Assembly: GCA_036013505.1 (NCBI GenBank)
Contig: CP107851.1
Coordinates: 9,100,001-9,164,000 of the forward strand
Origin: Streptomyces sp. NBC_00510
GTDB lineage: Bacteria; Actinomycetota; Actinomycetes; Streptomycetales; Streptomycetaceae
Direction: 5' to 3'
Length of the DNA: 64,000 nt
In this document: positions 1-8,705 of the stretch, in pieces
Layout of the letters: each line of letters opens with the position of its first letter
Numbering within the stretch: position 1 is the stretch's first letter
Made by a program: the position numbers and the translations under genes
The notes under the pieces: model-generated
Told to the model about the DNA's origin: nothing
Databases searched by the model: none
What the model saw: the letters and a program-made list of their open reading frames with translations, nothing else

Positions 1-2
1 TC

Positions 3-2312
3 ACCGAGATGGACCTCGACGCCGTCCTCGCCCGCGCACCGCAGGTGGCACTCGTCGACGAGATGGCCCACACCAACATCCCCGGCGGCCGCCACGCCAA
101 GCGCTGGCAGGACATCGAGGTGCTCCTCAGGGCGGGGATCGACGTGATCACCGCCGTCAACATCCAGCACCTGGAGTCGCTCAACGACGTCGTCGAGAAG
201 ATCACCGGCGTGCCCCAGCGGGAGACCGTCCCGGACGAGGTCGTCCGCCGCGCCGACCAGATCGAGCTCGTCGACATGCCCGCCGAGGCCCTGCGCCGCC
301 GGATGGCCCACGGCAACGTCTACGCACCGGAGAAGGTCGACGCGGCCCTGTCGAACTACTTCCGCGTCGGCAACCTCACCGCGCTGCGCGAACTCGCCCT
401 GCTCTGGGTCGCCGGACGCGTGGACGAGGCGCTGCAGAAGTACCGCTCCGAGCACGGCATCGGACGCGTCTGGGAGACCCGGGAGCGCGTGGTGGTCGCC
501 GTGACCGGCGGCCCGGAGGGCGCGACCCTCATCCGCCGCGCCGCCCGGATCGCCGCTCGGTCCGCCGGTGGCGACCTGCTCGCCGTCCACATCGTGCGCA
601 GCGACGGACTGGCCGACGCCTCGCCCGCCGCGCTGGCCAAACAGCGGGCCCTGGTGGAGAGCCTCGGCGGCACCTTCCATTCCGTCGTCGGCGACCACGT
701 CCCCGATGCCCTGCTGGACTTCGCGCGGGCCGAGAGCGCCACCCAGCTGGTGATGGGTACCAGCCGGCGCGGGAGGCTGTCCCAGTTCCTCACCGGGCGC
801 GGGGTCGGCGAGACCATCGTGGAACGCTCCGGCGACATCGACGTCCACATGGTCACCCACGAGCGCGCGGGACGCGGCCGCCTCCTGCCCGCCACCGGCA
901 GCTCGCTGCCCACGGCGCGGAAGGTGGCGGGCCCCGTCGCGGGATTCGTCCTGCCCGCCCTGCTCACCGCGGTGCTCGCCAACAGCCGGGGCCACCTGAA
1001 CCTCACCAGCGAGGCGCTGCTCTTCCTGCTGACCGTGGTCGGCGTCGCCTGCATCGGCGGCGTCGTCTCCGCGCTGCTCGCGTCCCTGACCGCGTCCCTG
1101 CTGCTGAACTACTACTTCATACCGCCCATCGGCCGGTTCACCATCGGCGAGACCAACAACATGCTGGCGCTGGCCGTCTTCGCGCTCGTCGCCGTGACCG
1201 TCGCGACGATCGTGGACCGCTCGCTGCGGCTGTCCAGACGCGCGGCCAACGCCACCGCCGAGGCCGAGACGCTGTCCTCCCTCGCCGGGAGCATCCTGCG
1301 CGGCGACCAGGCCGTCGAGGCCCTGCTGCACCGTACGCGGGAGGCCTTCGGCATGGAGTCGGCCGAGCTCGTGCACGGCTCCGACGGCGGGGCGGCGCCG
1401 GTGGACGACCCCGCGGACGGCGTGGTGGCCGTGCCCGTCGGACCGGACGACGTCCTCGTCCTGCGCGGCCGCCGCCTGGCGGCCTCGGAGCGGCGTGTGC
1501 TCATCGCCTTCGCCGGGCACGTGGCCTCCGCGCTGGAACGGGCCCGGCTGGCCGAGGCCGCCGCCGAGGTGGAGCCCGTCAGGGCGGCCGACCGCATGCG
1601 GACGGCGCTGCTCGCGGCGGTCAGCCACGACCTGCGCACCCCGCTGGCCGGCGCCTGGGCGGCCGTCAGCTCGCTGCGCAGCCGGGAGGTCGAGTTCTCC
1701 GCCGAGGACCAGGAGGAACTGCTGGTCACCGCGGAGGTGTCCCTGGACCGGCTCAACCGGCTGGTGGACAACCTCCTCGACATGAGCCGGCTGCAGGCCG
1801 GCGCGCTCAGCCTGGCCCTCGAGCCGGCCTCCGTGGCCGAAGCGGCCTCGCTCGCCCTCGACAGCCTGGCCGAGAGCACGGTCCCCGTCACCACCCGGGG
1901 CCTGGCGGACGTACCATTCGCGCTGGCCGACCCGCCGCTCCTGGAACGCGTCATCGCCAACCTGGTGACCAACGCCCAGCGGTACGCCCCGGAAGGCACC
2001 GCTGTCCTGGTCAGCGCCAGTGCCCTCGGCCCGCGCATCGAGCTGCGTGTCGCGGACCGCGGCCCCGGCCTCCGACCCGCCGACCGGGAAAGGGTCTTCG
2101 AACCCTTCCAGCGGCTCGGCGACACCGACAACACCACCGGCCTCGGCCTCGGGCTCGCCCTCTCGCGCGGCCTGACCGAGGCCATGGGCGGCACCCTCAC
2201 CCCCGAGGACACCCCTGGCGGAGGTCTCACCATGGTCCTGTCCCTGCCCACCGCCGGCGGTCCGGCCGACGTACCCGCCGCCCCCGTCGGCGGGGAGGAG
2301 GCGCTGACATGA
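3..2312 (+). CDS. kdpD: Sensor histidine kinase KdpD, 5' end cut by window edge
   Basis: Membrane sensor kinase that controls potassium-pump expression through KdpE. The frame is open from base 3, so the N-terminal Walker-containing part lies before the window; about 770 residues remain of a family usually near 850. In order one sees the end of the cytoplasmic KdpD domain (DEMAHTN, then AVNIQHLESLND), a universal-stress-like domain (about 155-285), a four-helix DUF4118 membrane block (about 305-405), a GAF-like stretch, the phospho-acceptor helix AAVSHDLRTPLAG (about 535-548) and the kinase ATPase boxes (NLVTNAQRYAPEG, DRGPGL, GLGLGLALSRG). The stop overlaps the kdpE start (ATGA), so the two are translationally coupled. 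The pair stands directly before accessory genes rather than pump genes; a kdp operon lies 14 kb downstream. Confidence 0.96.
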   Translation, partial: TEMDLDAVLARAPQVALVDEMAHTNIPGGRHAKRWQDIEVLLRAGIDVITAVNIQHLESLNDVVEKITGVPQRETVPDEVVRRADQIELVDMPAEALRRRMAHGNVYAPEKVDAALSNYFRVGNLTALRELALLWVAGRVDEALQKYRSEHGIGRVWETRERVVVAVTGGPEGATLIRRAARIAARSAGGDLLAVHIVRSDGLADASPAALAKQRALVESLGGTFHSVVGDHVPDALLDFARAESATQLVMGTSRRGRLSQFLTGRGVGETIVERSGDIDVHMVTHERAGRGRLLPATGSSLPTARKVAGPVAGFVLPALLTAVLANSRGHLNLTSEALLFLLTVVGVACIGGVVSALLASLTASLLLNYYFIPPIGRFTIGETNNMLALAVFALVAVTVATIVDRSLRLSRRAANATAEAETLSSLAGSILRGDQAVEALLHRTREAFGMESAELVHGSDGGAAPVDDPADGVVAVPVGPDDVLVLRGRRLAASERRVLIAFAGHVASALERARLAEAAAEVEPVRAADRMRTALLAAVSHDLRTPLAGAWAAVSSLRSREVEFSAEDQEELLVTAEVSLDRLNRLVDNLLDMSRLQAGALSLALEPASVAEAASLALDSLAESTVPVTTRGLADVPFALADPPLLERVIANLVTNAQRYAPEGTAVLVSASALGPRIELRVADRGPGLRPADRERVFEPFQRLGDTDNTTGLGLGLALSRGLTEAMGGTLTPEDTPGGGLTMVLSLPTAGGPADVPAAPVGGEEALT

Positions 2313-2992
2313 GGCGCGTCCTGATCGTCGACGACGAACCGCAGATCCTGAAGGCGCTGGACATCAACCTGACGGCACGTCACTATGCCGTCGCCACCGC
2401 CCCCGACGGCACCACGGCACTGCTGCTGGTGTCCCGGCAGCCGCCCGACGCCCTCATCCTCGACCTCGGCCTGCCCGACATGTCCGGCACCGACATCATC
2501 CACGGCGTGCGCGCCTGGAGCCCGCTGCCCATCATCGTGCTGTCCGGGCGGACCGGGCCGGCCGACAAGGTCGAGGCGCTGGACGCGGGGGCCGACGACT
2601 TCGTCACCAAGCCGTTCTCCATGGACGAGCTGGCGGCCCGGCTGCGCGCCGTGCTGCGCCGCCCGCCCGTCCTGGAGGAGCCGGAGACGGTCACGATCGC
2701 GGACTACCGGGTCGACCTGGGCGCGTTCACCGTCGAACGCCGCTCCGGCAAGGGCGCGGCCCCGCGGCTCACGCCCACCGAGTGGCGGCTGCTCGCCCCG
2801 CTGCTGCGCAACCCCGGGCGCCTGATTACCGGGCGCCAGCTGCTGCGCGACGTATGGGGCCCGGGCAACGAGAAACGCACCAACTACCTGCGGGTCTACC
2901 TCGCCACCCTCCGGCACAAGCTGGAGCCGGACCCCGCCCACCCGCGCCACCTGATCACCGTGCCGGGCATGGGCTACCGCTTCGAGCCCTGA
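2309..2992 (+). CDS. kdpE: Response regulator KdpE
   Basis: OmpR/PhoB-type transcription factor, 227 aa, the full family length. The receiver domain shows the acidic pocket (IVDDEP), the phospho-acceptor Asp in LILDLGLPDMSG, and the switch Lys in TKPFSMDEL. The C-terminal winged helix (about 130-227) contains the recognition region NYLRVYLATLRHKLE and ends in the family signature GMGYRFEP. The start codon overlaps the stop of kdpD, marking one operon. Known role of the family: phosphorylated KdpE activates kdp pump genes at low potassium or osmotic stress. Inference: targets here are the kdpB at 5.3 kb and the kdp operon at 14.7-21.3 kb, which share an upstream element. Confidence 0.96.
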   Translation: MRRVLIVDDEPQILKALDINLTARHYAVATAPDGTTALLLVSRQPPDALILDLGLPDMSGTDIIHGVRAWSPLPIIVLSGRTGPADKVEALDAGADDFVTKPFSMDELAARLRAVLRRPPVLEEPETVTIADYRVDLGAFTVERRSGKGAAPRLTPTEWRLLAPLLRNPGRLITGRQLLRDVWGPGNEKRTNYLRVYLATLRHKLEPDPAHPRHLITVPGMGYRFEP

Positions 2993-3002
2993 GCCGACGC
3001 AC

Positions 3003-3039
3003 CGCACCCCGCCCGGTGGCGTCCACCAGGCGGGGTGCG
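3003..3039. terminator. Hairpin terminator between kdpE and the GNAT gene
   Basis: Arms CGCACCCCGCC (3003-3013) and GGCGGGGTGCG (3029-3039) pair perfectly, with an inner GGTGG/CCACC extension. It lies 10 bases after the kdpE stop and before the end of the convergent gene at 3092, so it can serve both. There is no long T tract, as is usual in high-GC actinobacteria. Confidence 0.75.
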
Positions 3040-3091
3040 CTCGTTCGTCGTCATCCCGCGACGCCCGCGTCGGAGCGGGCCGGGCCGGCGG

Positions 3092-3877
3092 TCAACGTGC
3101 CTTGACGGCGCGCGTGATCCCACCCGGGCGGCCCGCTCCCGCGGGCCGCCCGACGCCATAGTGGACGTACTCGCCGAACAGCCGGAAACCCGCCGTCCAG
3201 GCCAGCCGCCGGCTGGGCCGGTTCCCGCGCGAGCACGTCCAGCTGGCTGTGCGACCGCGGGCCGCGACGTCGCCGCACAGGCCCGACAGGCAGGCGAGCG
3301 CCAGGCCCTCGCGGCGGTGTCCCCGCAGCGTGACGACCGCGAGGTCCTCGTACACGCCGCCGAGGAAGTACGTGCACGCCAGCGAGACCAGGCGTCCCGA
3401 GCGGAACGCCCCCCACGCGTGGCCCGACGCGGCGAGCCCGTGCGCACCGCCCCAACTGCGGGTGATCCAGGCGGCGTCGTCGCCCGCGCCGACCACGGCC
3501 GCTCCGTCACCCGGCGCCAGCCTGCGCACCACCACGTCCCGCGGCGGCAGCCTCCGCGGCACCGGCCGCGACTGCACCCAGATCATCCGCTCCCAGGGCA
3601 CGATCCGGTCGAACGCCGCCCCCAGGACCGGCAGGAAACGCGGGCGCGCCAGGACGTAGCCGTCGTGCCCCAGGGCAGCGAGCGCGTCCGGGTCGACGTA
3701 CCGGGGATCGCCCTCCAGCAGCACGTGGTCCGCGCACGCCACCGCGACCGCGCGGGGCCCGACCGCCCGGTCGGCCCACCACTGCCCGTTGCCGGTCGCC
3801 TTCACGTGCTCCGCGAGGGCCACGGGCCCGGGCACCCCGGAGGGGAACCAGCCGTCCAGGGAGGGGACTTCGATCAC
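3092..3877 (-). CDS. GNAT-like acetyltransferase family protein
   Basis: A 261-aa protein whose C-terminal half (about 140-250) looks like a GNAT fold: a strand ending in SLACTYFLGGVYEDLAVVTLRGHRREGLALACL resembles the acetyl-CoA-binding R/Q-x-x-G-x-A loop (RGHRREGLA), followed by a W-T-A-G-F segment typical of the last strands. The N-terminal half carries VACADHVLLEGDPRYV and a tryptophan-rich part, as in actinobacterial proteins of the GNAT_acetyltran type. Start chosen at GTG 3877 with GGAAGG about 11 bases upstream; the open frame runs on to 3979 but those codons are low-complexity Arg/Pro. Substrate unknown. It is convergent with kdpE and follows the bL37-like gene on the same strand by 101 bases. 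Confidence 0.7.
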   Translation of the reverse strand: MIEVPSLDGWFPSGVPGPVALAEHVKATGNGQWWADRAVGPRAVAVACADHVLLEGDPRYVDPDALAALGHDGYVLARPRFLPVLGAAFDRIVPWERMIWVQSRPVPRRLPPRDVVVRRLAPGDGAAVVGAGDDAAWITRSWGGAHGLAASGHAWGAFRSGRLVSLACTYFLGGVYEDLAVVTLRGHRREGLALACLSGLCGDVAARGRTASWTCSRGNRPSRRLAWTAGFRLFGEYVHYGVGRPAGAGRPGGITRAVKAR

Positions 3878-3978
3878 CGGTGACCACACCTTCCGCGTAC
3901 GCCGTGGTACGTGCTGCGAAACGGACGGCGGTGCGGACCGGGGTCGTCGACCCTGCGGTCCGCACCGCCGTGAGGACA

Positions 3979-4056
3979 TCAGCCCTGGCCGGGCTTGTTG
4001 CCGTGGCCGGCGCCCTTCTTGCGCCTGGCCCTCTTCTTGCGGGCACGCTTCGACAC
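3979..4056 (-). CDS. Small basic ribosomal peptide, bL37-like
   Basis: A 25-codon gene too short for usual gene callers. It starts GTG at 4056 and stops TGA at 3979. The peptide begins VSKRARKKRARRKKGA and ends GHGNKPGQG: a run of Arg/Lys followed by a short Gly/His/Asn tail. This matches the look of the 24-residue actinobacterial 50S protein bL37 (MSKR.RKKR.RRK..ANHGKRPN pattern, from memory). The ribosome site AAGGGAGGA lies 6 bases before the GTG, one of the best in the window, and the gene sits 13 bases behind the SDR gene in an apparent operon. It could be a paralog of bL37 used under special conditions, since a housekeeping copy is expected elsewhere. Confidence 0.75.
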   Translation of the reverse strand: MSKRARKKRARRKKGAGHGNKPGQG

Positions 4057-4069
4057 GGTGGTCCTCCCT

Positions 4070-4888
4070 TCAGGCGGTGACGAGCAGGTCGGCGACCTTG
4101 CACAGACGGCGCACCGTGCGGTCCTCGACCGCGGTCCGGGCGGCCGGGGCGAGCGCGGCCCGGTCGTAGTAGGCGCCCGGGACGAGTTCGGTCTCCGGGT
4201 CGCACAGCCGGGCCACCCGCGCGGCGCCCTCTGCGGCGGGCTCGCCCTCGTGCGCGTACAGCGGCAGCAGACGCGTCTCGCACACCCCCGGGTGCACGCT
4301 GACGGCCGTGACGCCGGCGGGCGCGGCCGCCCGGGCGAAGACGGTGAGGGCCAGTTGCGACTGGGCGTACGCGGCGTGCCGCGAGTAGCGGCGGGAACGG
4401 TTCAGGTCGCTCCACGCCAGGGAGGCCGACCGGTGCGTCGCGGACGACACGTTGACCACCCGGGCGCCGGGGCGCGCCGTCAGCGGGCCCGCCAGCTCAC
4501 GGGTGAGCAGGTAGGCCGCAAGGAAGTTCACCTGGAAGGAGATCTCATGGCCGTCGGCCGTGAGGGTGTGGCGCTCCGGCGCGACGACCGCGGCGTTGTT
4601 GACGAGGACGTCCAGCGCGGGATGCAGGCCCCGCACGGTGGCCGCCAGGTGGCGGACCTCGGAGAGCCGGGTGAAGTCGGCGACCGCCAGGCGCAGCCGG
4701 ACGCGTTCGGTGCCGGCCGCCACCAGCCGCTCCACCGCATGGTGCGCCGACTCCGTGTCGCGACCGTGGACGATGACCGTGCAGCCCCGCTCGGCGAGCA
4801 GCCGGGCGGTCTCCCACCCGATGCCGGACGTCGCCCCGGTGACCAGGGCGGTGCGCGGGGGGACGACGGGGACGAAGGACGCAGACAT
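4070..4888 (-). CDS. Short-chain dehydrogenase/reductase, catalytic Lys replaced
   Basis: A 272-aa Rossmann-fold oxidoreductase of the retinol-dehydrogenase-like SDR group. The cofactor loop is TGATSGIG (about residues 19-26) and the NNAAV motif follows near 95. The active-site block reads VNVSSATH then YAQSQLA: the usual YxxxK is YxxxQ, as codon CAA shows directly. That Lys normally orients the nicotinamide ribose and lowers the Tyr pKa, so the enzyme may be slow, altered or inactive. Start at ATG 4888 has ACGGAGTGG about 7 bases upstream; the longer open frame to 4990 is not needed. It is followed by the bL37-like gene and is divergent from the orphan kdpB, 441 bases away. Substrate unknown. 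Confidence 0.85.
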   Translation of the reverse strand: MSASFVPVVPPRTALVTGATSGIGWETARLLAERGCTVIVHGRDTESAHHAVERLVAAGTERVRLRLAVADFTRLSEVRHLAATVRGLHPALDVLVNNAAVVAPERHTLTADGHEISFQVNFLAAYLLTRELAGPLTARPGARVVNVSSATHRSASLAWSDLNRSRRYSRHAAYAQSQLALTVFARAAAPAGVTAVSVHPGVCETRLLPLYAHEGEPAAEGAARVARLCDPETELVPGAYYDRAALAPAARTAVEDRTVRRLCKVADLLVTA

Positions 4889-5329
4889 GGACCACTCCGT
4901 GGATCGGTACGCCACATCGCGCCGGACACACGGGTGACGGCGCTCGCGTACGGGGAACAGGGGTGGCCGCCAGGGGCGGCCACGGGACACCGGCGCCCTC
5001 AGGACCCCGGCGGGAGGACAGCGCGCGGTACCGGCGGCACCCGATGGGGTGGCCGGTCGTCATGGCGCGGACCGCTGTTCACACACCTCATCCAATGCCG
5101 CGGCGGATCCGCGGACAAGGACCGGCGGCGATTCCTGACGACGCCCTGACGCGCGCCCCGCCCGCTCGCCGTGGCGGCGTCACCGGCGCGCGTACGGGCA
5201 CGTCAACGCCGCGTCAGAATCGCCCTCCCGTACCGCAAAGGACCTGTCAGGAGCGTGCCGCGGTCCTCCCGGCGACGGTGTGCTGGTGACCGTCCACCGG
5301 TGAACAGACCAGCAGAAGGCACCCCGAGC
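4889..5329. promoter_or_regulatory. 441-base divergent intergenic region before orphan kdpB
   Basis: No credible gene is visible. The region must hold the promoters of the SDR gene (minus) and the orphan kdpB (plus). It contains a CCGCGG inverted pair at 5098-5114, a minus-strand CGCGTCAG core at 5146-5153, and a plus-strand element CGTCAACGCCGCGTCAG at 5201-5217. The last is 15/17 identical to an element at 14556-14572 upstream of the kdp operon, and both sit at almost the same distance from the downstream start codon (112 and 113 bases). This is the best candidate for a shared activator site. Confidence 0.45.
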
Positions 5330-7474
5330 ATGCAGCCCCTGGCTCCCTCGACCGACCGCACCCCGGCCCCGCCCACGCAGCCGCCCGTACGCCCCGGCGG
5401 CAGGCGCAAGGTGTCCGCCGGCCTGCTGGATCCCCGCCTGCTCCTGGAGGCCTTGCCCGAGGCGCTGCGCAAGCTCGACCCCCGCCGCATGGTGCGCAAC
5501 CCCGTCCTGTTCGTCGTCGAGACCGGCGCCGCGCTGACCACCGCCTCGGCGGTTGTGCACCCGAGCGTCTTCGCCTGGGTGATCAGCGCCTGGCTCTGGC
5601 TCACCGTCGTCTTCGCCAACCTGGCGGAGGCCGTGGCCGAGGGCCGCGGCAAGGCCCAGGCCGAGTCGCTGCGCCGCACCAGGACCGACACCGTCGCCCG
5701 GCGGCTGACCGGCTGGCGCCCCTACGGCCGTGACCACACCGAGCGGACGATCCCCGCCGCCGAGCTGAAGCCGTTCGACGTCGTCCTCGTCGAGGCCGGG
5801 GAGACCGTGCCGGGCGACGGCGAGGTCGTCGACGGGATCGCCGCCGTCGACGAGTCGGCCATCACGGGCGAGTCCGCCCCGGTGATCCGGGAGGCGGGCG
5901 GCGACCGTTCGGGGGTCACCGGCGGCACGAAGGTGCTCTCCGACCGCATCGTCGTGCGCGTCACCTCCCGCCCGGGCCGGACCTTCCTCGACCGCATGAT
6001 CGCCCTGGTCGAGGGCGCCACCCGGCAGAAGACGCCCAACGAGATCGCCCTCAACATCCTGCTGGCCTCGCTCACGATCGTCTTCATCCTGGTCGTCGTC
6101 ACCCTCCAGCCGATGGCCGCCTACGCGGACGCGGCGCAGAGCACCGTCGTCCTCGTGGCCCTGCTGGTCACCCTGATCCCGACGACGATCGGCGCGCTGC
6201 TGTCGGCGATCGGCATCGCCGGCATGGACCGCCTCGTGCAGCGCAACGTCCTGGCGATGTCCGGGCGCGCCGTCGAGGCCGCCGGCGACGTCTCCACCCT
6301 GCTGCTGGACAAGACCGGCACCATCACGTTCGGCAACCGCCGGGCCGCCGCGTTCATCCCGCTCACCGGCGTCGACGCCATGCAGCTCGCGCAGGCCGCG
6401 CAGGTCTCCAGCCTCGCCGACGAGACCCCCGAAGGCCGCTCCATCGTCATCCTGGCCAAGGAACGGTACGGGCTGCGCGCCCCGTCGGAAGGCGAGCTCG
6501 GACAGACCCGCTTCGTGCCCTTCACCGCCCGCACCCGCATGAGCGGGGTCGACCTGCGCTGGGAGGATGGCGCGGGCGCCTCCGTGCGCAAGGGCGCGGC
6601 CGGCACGGTGGCCGGCTGGGTCACCGGTCGCGGCGGCCACGTCCCCGAGGAGGCCGGCCACCTGGTGGACGCCATCGGCGCCTCGGGCGGCACCCCCCTG
6701 CTGGTGGCCCTCGACGACTGGAACGGCGCGCGGGTCCTCGGTGTCGTCCACCTCAAGGACGTCGTCAAGGACGGCATCCGCGAACGCTTCGCGGAACTGC
6801 GGCGGATGGGCATCCGCACGGTGATGGTCACCGGGGACAACCCGCTCACCGCGCGCGCCATCGCCGACGAGGCCGGCGTCGACGACGTCCTCGCCGAGGC
6901 GACCCCGGAGGACAAGCTGGCCCTCATCAAGCGGGAGCAGGCCGGCGGCAACCTGGTCGCGATGACCGGTGACGGCACCAACGACGCCCCGGCGCTGGCC
7001 CAGGCCGACGTGGGCGTGGCCATGAACACCGGCACCTCGGCCGCCAAGGAGGCCGGGAACATGGTGGACCTGGACTCCGACCCCACCAAGCTGATCGAGA
7101 TCGTCGAGGTCGGCAAGCAGCTGCTCATCACCCGGGGTGCCCTGACGACCTTCTCCATCGTCAACGACGTGGCGAAGTACTTCGCGATCATCCCCGCGAT
7201 GTTCGCGGCGACCTATCCCGGGCTGTCCGCCCTCAACATCATGCGGCTGCACAGCCCGGCGTCCGCGATCACCTCGGCGATCATCTTCAACGCCCTCATC
7301 ATCGTGGCGCTGATCCCGCTGGCGCTGCGCGGCGTCCGCTACACGCCGTCCTCGGCGGGCGACCTGCTGCGGCGCAACCTGCTGGTGTACGGACTCGGCG
7401 GGCTGGCCCTGCCGTTCCTGGGCATCAAGCTCATCGACATGGCCGTGGTGCAGTTCGTGCCGGGCCTCGGCTGA
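5330..7474 (+). CDS. kdpB: Orphan potassium-pump ATPase subunit KdpB
   Basis: P-type ATPase catalytic subunit, 714 aa, full length. The phosphorylation motif DKTGTIT carries Asp about residue 327; the actuator loop reads SAITGESAPVI, the nucleotide domain has KGA near residue 420, and the hinge motif is MTGDGTNDAPALAQADVGVAMNTG split over about 545-570. Membrane helices occur near 55-100, 230-290 and 595-700. All catalytic residues seem present, so it is not decayed. Start ATG 5330 has AGAAGG 10 bases upstream. No kdpA or kdpC accompanies it; the neighbours are an SDR gene upstream and a convergent CDF exporter 8 bases downstream. It is a diverged paralog of the kdpB at 16658. KdpB normally works only in the KdpFABC complex, so it may use the KdpA/C made from the other locus. 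Confidence 0.93.
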   Translation: MQPLAPSTDRTPAPPTQPPVRPGGRRKVSAGLLDPRLLLEALPEALRKLDPRRMVRNPVLFVVETGAALTTASAVVHPSVFAWVISAWLWLTVVFANLAEAVAEGRGKAQAESLRRTRTDTVARRLTGWRPYGRDHTERTIPAAELKPFDVVLVEAGETVPGDGEVVDGIAAVDESAITGESAPVIREAGGDRSGVTGGTKVLSDRIVVRVTSRPGRTFLDRMIALVEGATRQKTPNEIALNILLASLTIVFILVVVTLQPMAAYADAAQSTVVLVALLVTLIPTTIGALLSAIGIAGMDRLVQRNVLAMSGRAVEAAGDVSTLLLDKTGTITFGNRRAAAFIPLTGVDAMQLAQAAQVSSLADETPEGRSIVILAKERYGLRAPSEGELGQTRFVPFTARTRMSGVDLRWEDGAGASVRKGAAGTVAGWVTGRGGHVPEEAGHLVDAIGASGGTPLLVALDDWNGARVLGVVHLKDVVKDGIRERFAELRRMGIRTVMVTGDNPLTARAIADEAGVDDVLAEATPEDKLALIKREQAGGNLVAMTGDGTNDAPALAQADVGVAMNTGTSAAKEAGNMVDLDSDPTKLIEIVEVGKQLLITRGALTTFSIVNDVAKYFAIIPAMFAATYPGLSALNIMRLHSPASAITSAIIFNALIIVALIPLALRGVRYTPSSAGDLLRRNLLVYGLGGLALPFLGIKLIDMAVVQFVPGLG

Positions 7475-7482
7475 GCGGTGGG

Positions 7483-8493
7483 TCAGTGCCCGTGCGGCGC
7501 GGCGCGGTGCACCGGCCCGTGCGCCTCGCCGCAGTGGCCGTCCGCCCTACCGGCCGCGGCGTCCGGGGCACCGCCCACGGTGAGGAGTTCGGCGGGCGCG
7601 TGGTCGACCTGCAGGGTGGTGTGGGTGAGCCCGTAGTCCGAGCCGAGCAGGTGCTCCAGGTCGCGCCGGACGGCATGGCAGTCACCGCCCGGCTCGACCA
7701 GGACGTGCGCCGACAGGGCGGGCTGGCCGGAGGTGATGGTCCAGATGTGCAGGTCGTGGACCTCGGTGACGGCGTCGTGGGCGGCGAGCCGGTCGCCCAC
7801 CTCGTCCGGGTCCAGCCCTGCCGGGGCCGCCTCCAGGAAGATCCGCCCGGAGTCGCGCACCAGCCCGCACCCCGCCTTGAGCATCAGGCCGACCACCACG
7901 AGCGTCGCGATGGCGTCGGCGCGGACGAATCCGGTCAGCAGGACGACCAGGCCCGCCACGGCGGTGCCGATGAAGGCGTACAGGTCGTTCAGCACGTGCT
8001 GGAACGCGCCCTCGACGTTGAGGGACGTGCGGTTGGCCCGCGACAGGCACCATGCCGCGCCGACGTTGACGACCACTCCGGCCAGCGCGGTGACCAGCAC
8101 CGGGCCGCCCGCCACGTCGGGCGGCGAGACAAGCCGCCGCACCGCCTCGTACGCCAGCCACGCGGCGAGCAGCAGCAGGGTGATGCCGTTCGCCTGCGCC
8201 GAGAGGATCTCGGCGCGCTTGAGCCCGTACGTGAAACCGCCCCGCGCCGGGCGCGCCGCCAGCCGCATCGCGACGAGCGCCAGCACGATCGATGCGGCGT
8301 CGGTGAGCATGTGCGCGGCGTCGGAGAGCAGCGCGAGGGACCCCACCAGCAGACCGACGACGACTTCGACGGCCATGAAGCCGGCGATCAGCCCCAGCGC
8401 GAGCCCCAGCCAGCGCCGGTCGGCGTTCTCGGCCACCCCGTGACCGTGTCCATGCCCATGCCCATGCCCATGCTCGTGATCGTGCGCGTTCAT
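7483..8493 (-). CDS. Cation diffusion facilitator, zinc/cadmium exporter type
   Basis: A 336-aa inner-membrane metal/proton antiporter of the CDF (CzcD/ZitB) family. A His-rich start (HDHEHGHGHGHG) is followed by six membrane helices (about 30-215). Helices 2 and 5 hold the metal site residues SDAAHMLTD and the later H-x-x-x-D (FQHVLNDLYA). The cytoplasmic domain (about 220-300) has HDLHIWTITSG and HTTLQVDH, and the C terminus is again His/Cys rich. These features favour Zn2+ or Cd2+ export. Start ATG 8493 has GGGGAGG about 9 bases upstream. It ends 8 bases from the convergent orphan kdpB. A consensus -35 and a palindrome lie upstream and suggest metal-responsive control. Confidence 0.93.
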   Translation of the reverse strand: MNAHDHEHGHGHGHGHGHGVAENADRRWLGLALGLIAGFMAVEVVVGLLVGSLALLSDAAHMLTDAASIVLALVAMRLAARPARGGFTYGLKRAEILSAQANGITLLLLAAWLAYEAVRRLVSPPDVAGGPVLVTALAGVVVNVGAAWCLSRANRTSLNVEGAFQHVLNDLYAFIGTAVAGLVVLLTGFVRADAIATLVVVGLMLKAGCGLVRDSGRIFLEAAPAGLDPDEVGDRLAAHDAVTEVHDLHIWTITSGQPALSAHVLVEPGGDCHAVRRDLEHLLGSDYGLTHTTLQVDHAPAELLTVGGAPDAAAGRADGHCGEAHGPVHRAAPHGH

Positions 8494-8540
8494 GGTGCGG
8501 CGACCTCCCCGTTCCAGGTACGACACCCGCAGGGAAACAC

Positions 8541-8585
8541 ATCGGCACGCCGATCGGCAAAGACTGCACCGGTGACCGTTGTCAA
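8541..8585 (-). promoter_or_regulatory. Likely promoter and operator of the CDF gene
   Basis: On the minus strand a perfect -35 TTGACA lies at 8585-8580. About 18 bases on, TTTGCC (8561-8556) is a weak -10. Just past it, at 8541-8554, lies the perfect palindrome ATCGGCACGCCGAT, placed at the likely transcript start where a metal-sensing repressor would block RNA polymerase. Inference only; no known box was matched. Confidence 0.4.
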
Positions 8586-8655
8586 CTTCGATAAGACGGC
8601 GGTGACCTGCACCGACGCCCGGCCGATCACGACGCGGCCGGCTCCGGACGCGGGA

Positions 8656-8703
8656 CCGCCGGGGGCCCCGGAGGCGGGCGGCCTCCGGGAGCGCCCCCGG
8701 CGG
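8656..8703 (-). terminator. Strong hairpin after the DUF305 gene
   Basis: Left part CCGCCGGGGGC plus CCGGAGGC (8656-8675) pairs with GCCTCCGG plus GCGCCCCCGGCGG (8681-8703), loop GGGCG, with small internal mismatches. It begins 2 bases beyond the DUF305 stop codon. Confidence 0.75.
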
Positions 8704-8705
8704 GG

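Noticed and set aside
5098..5114. CCGCGG pair as a terminator or riboswitch
   Set aside because: Arms are self-palindromic and short; no support for a riboswitch fold such as ydaO from the bases seen.
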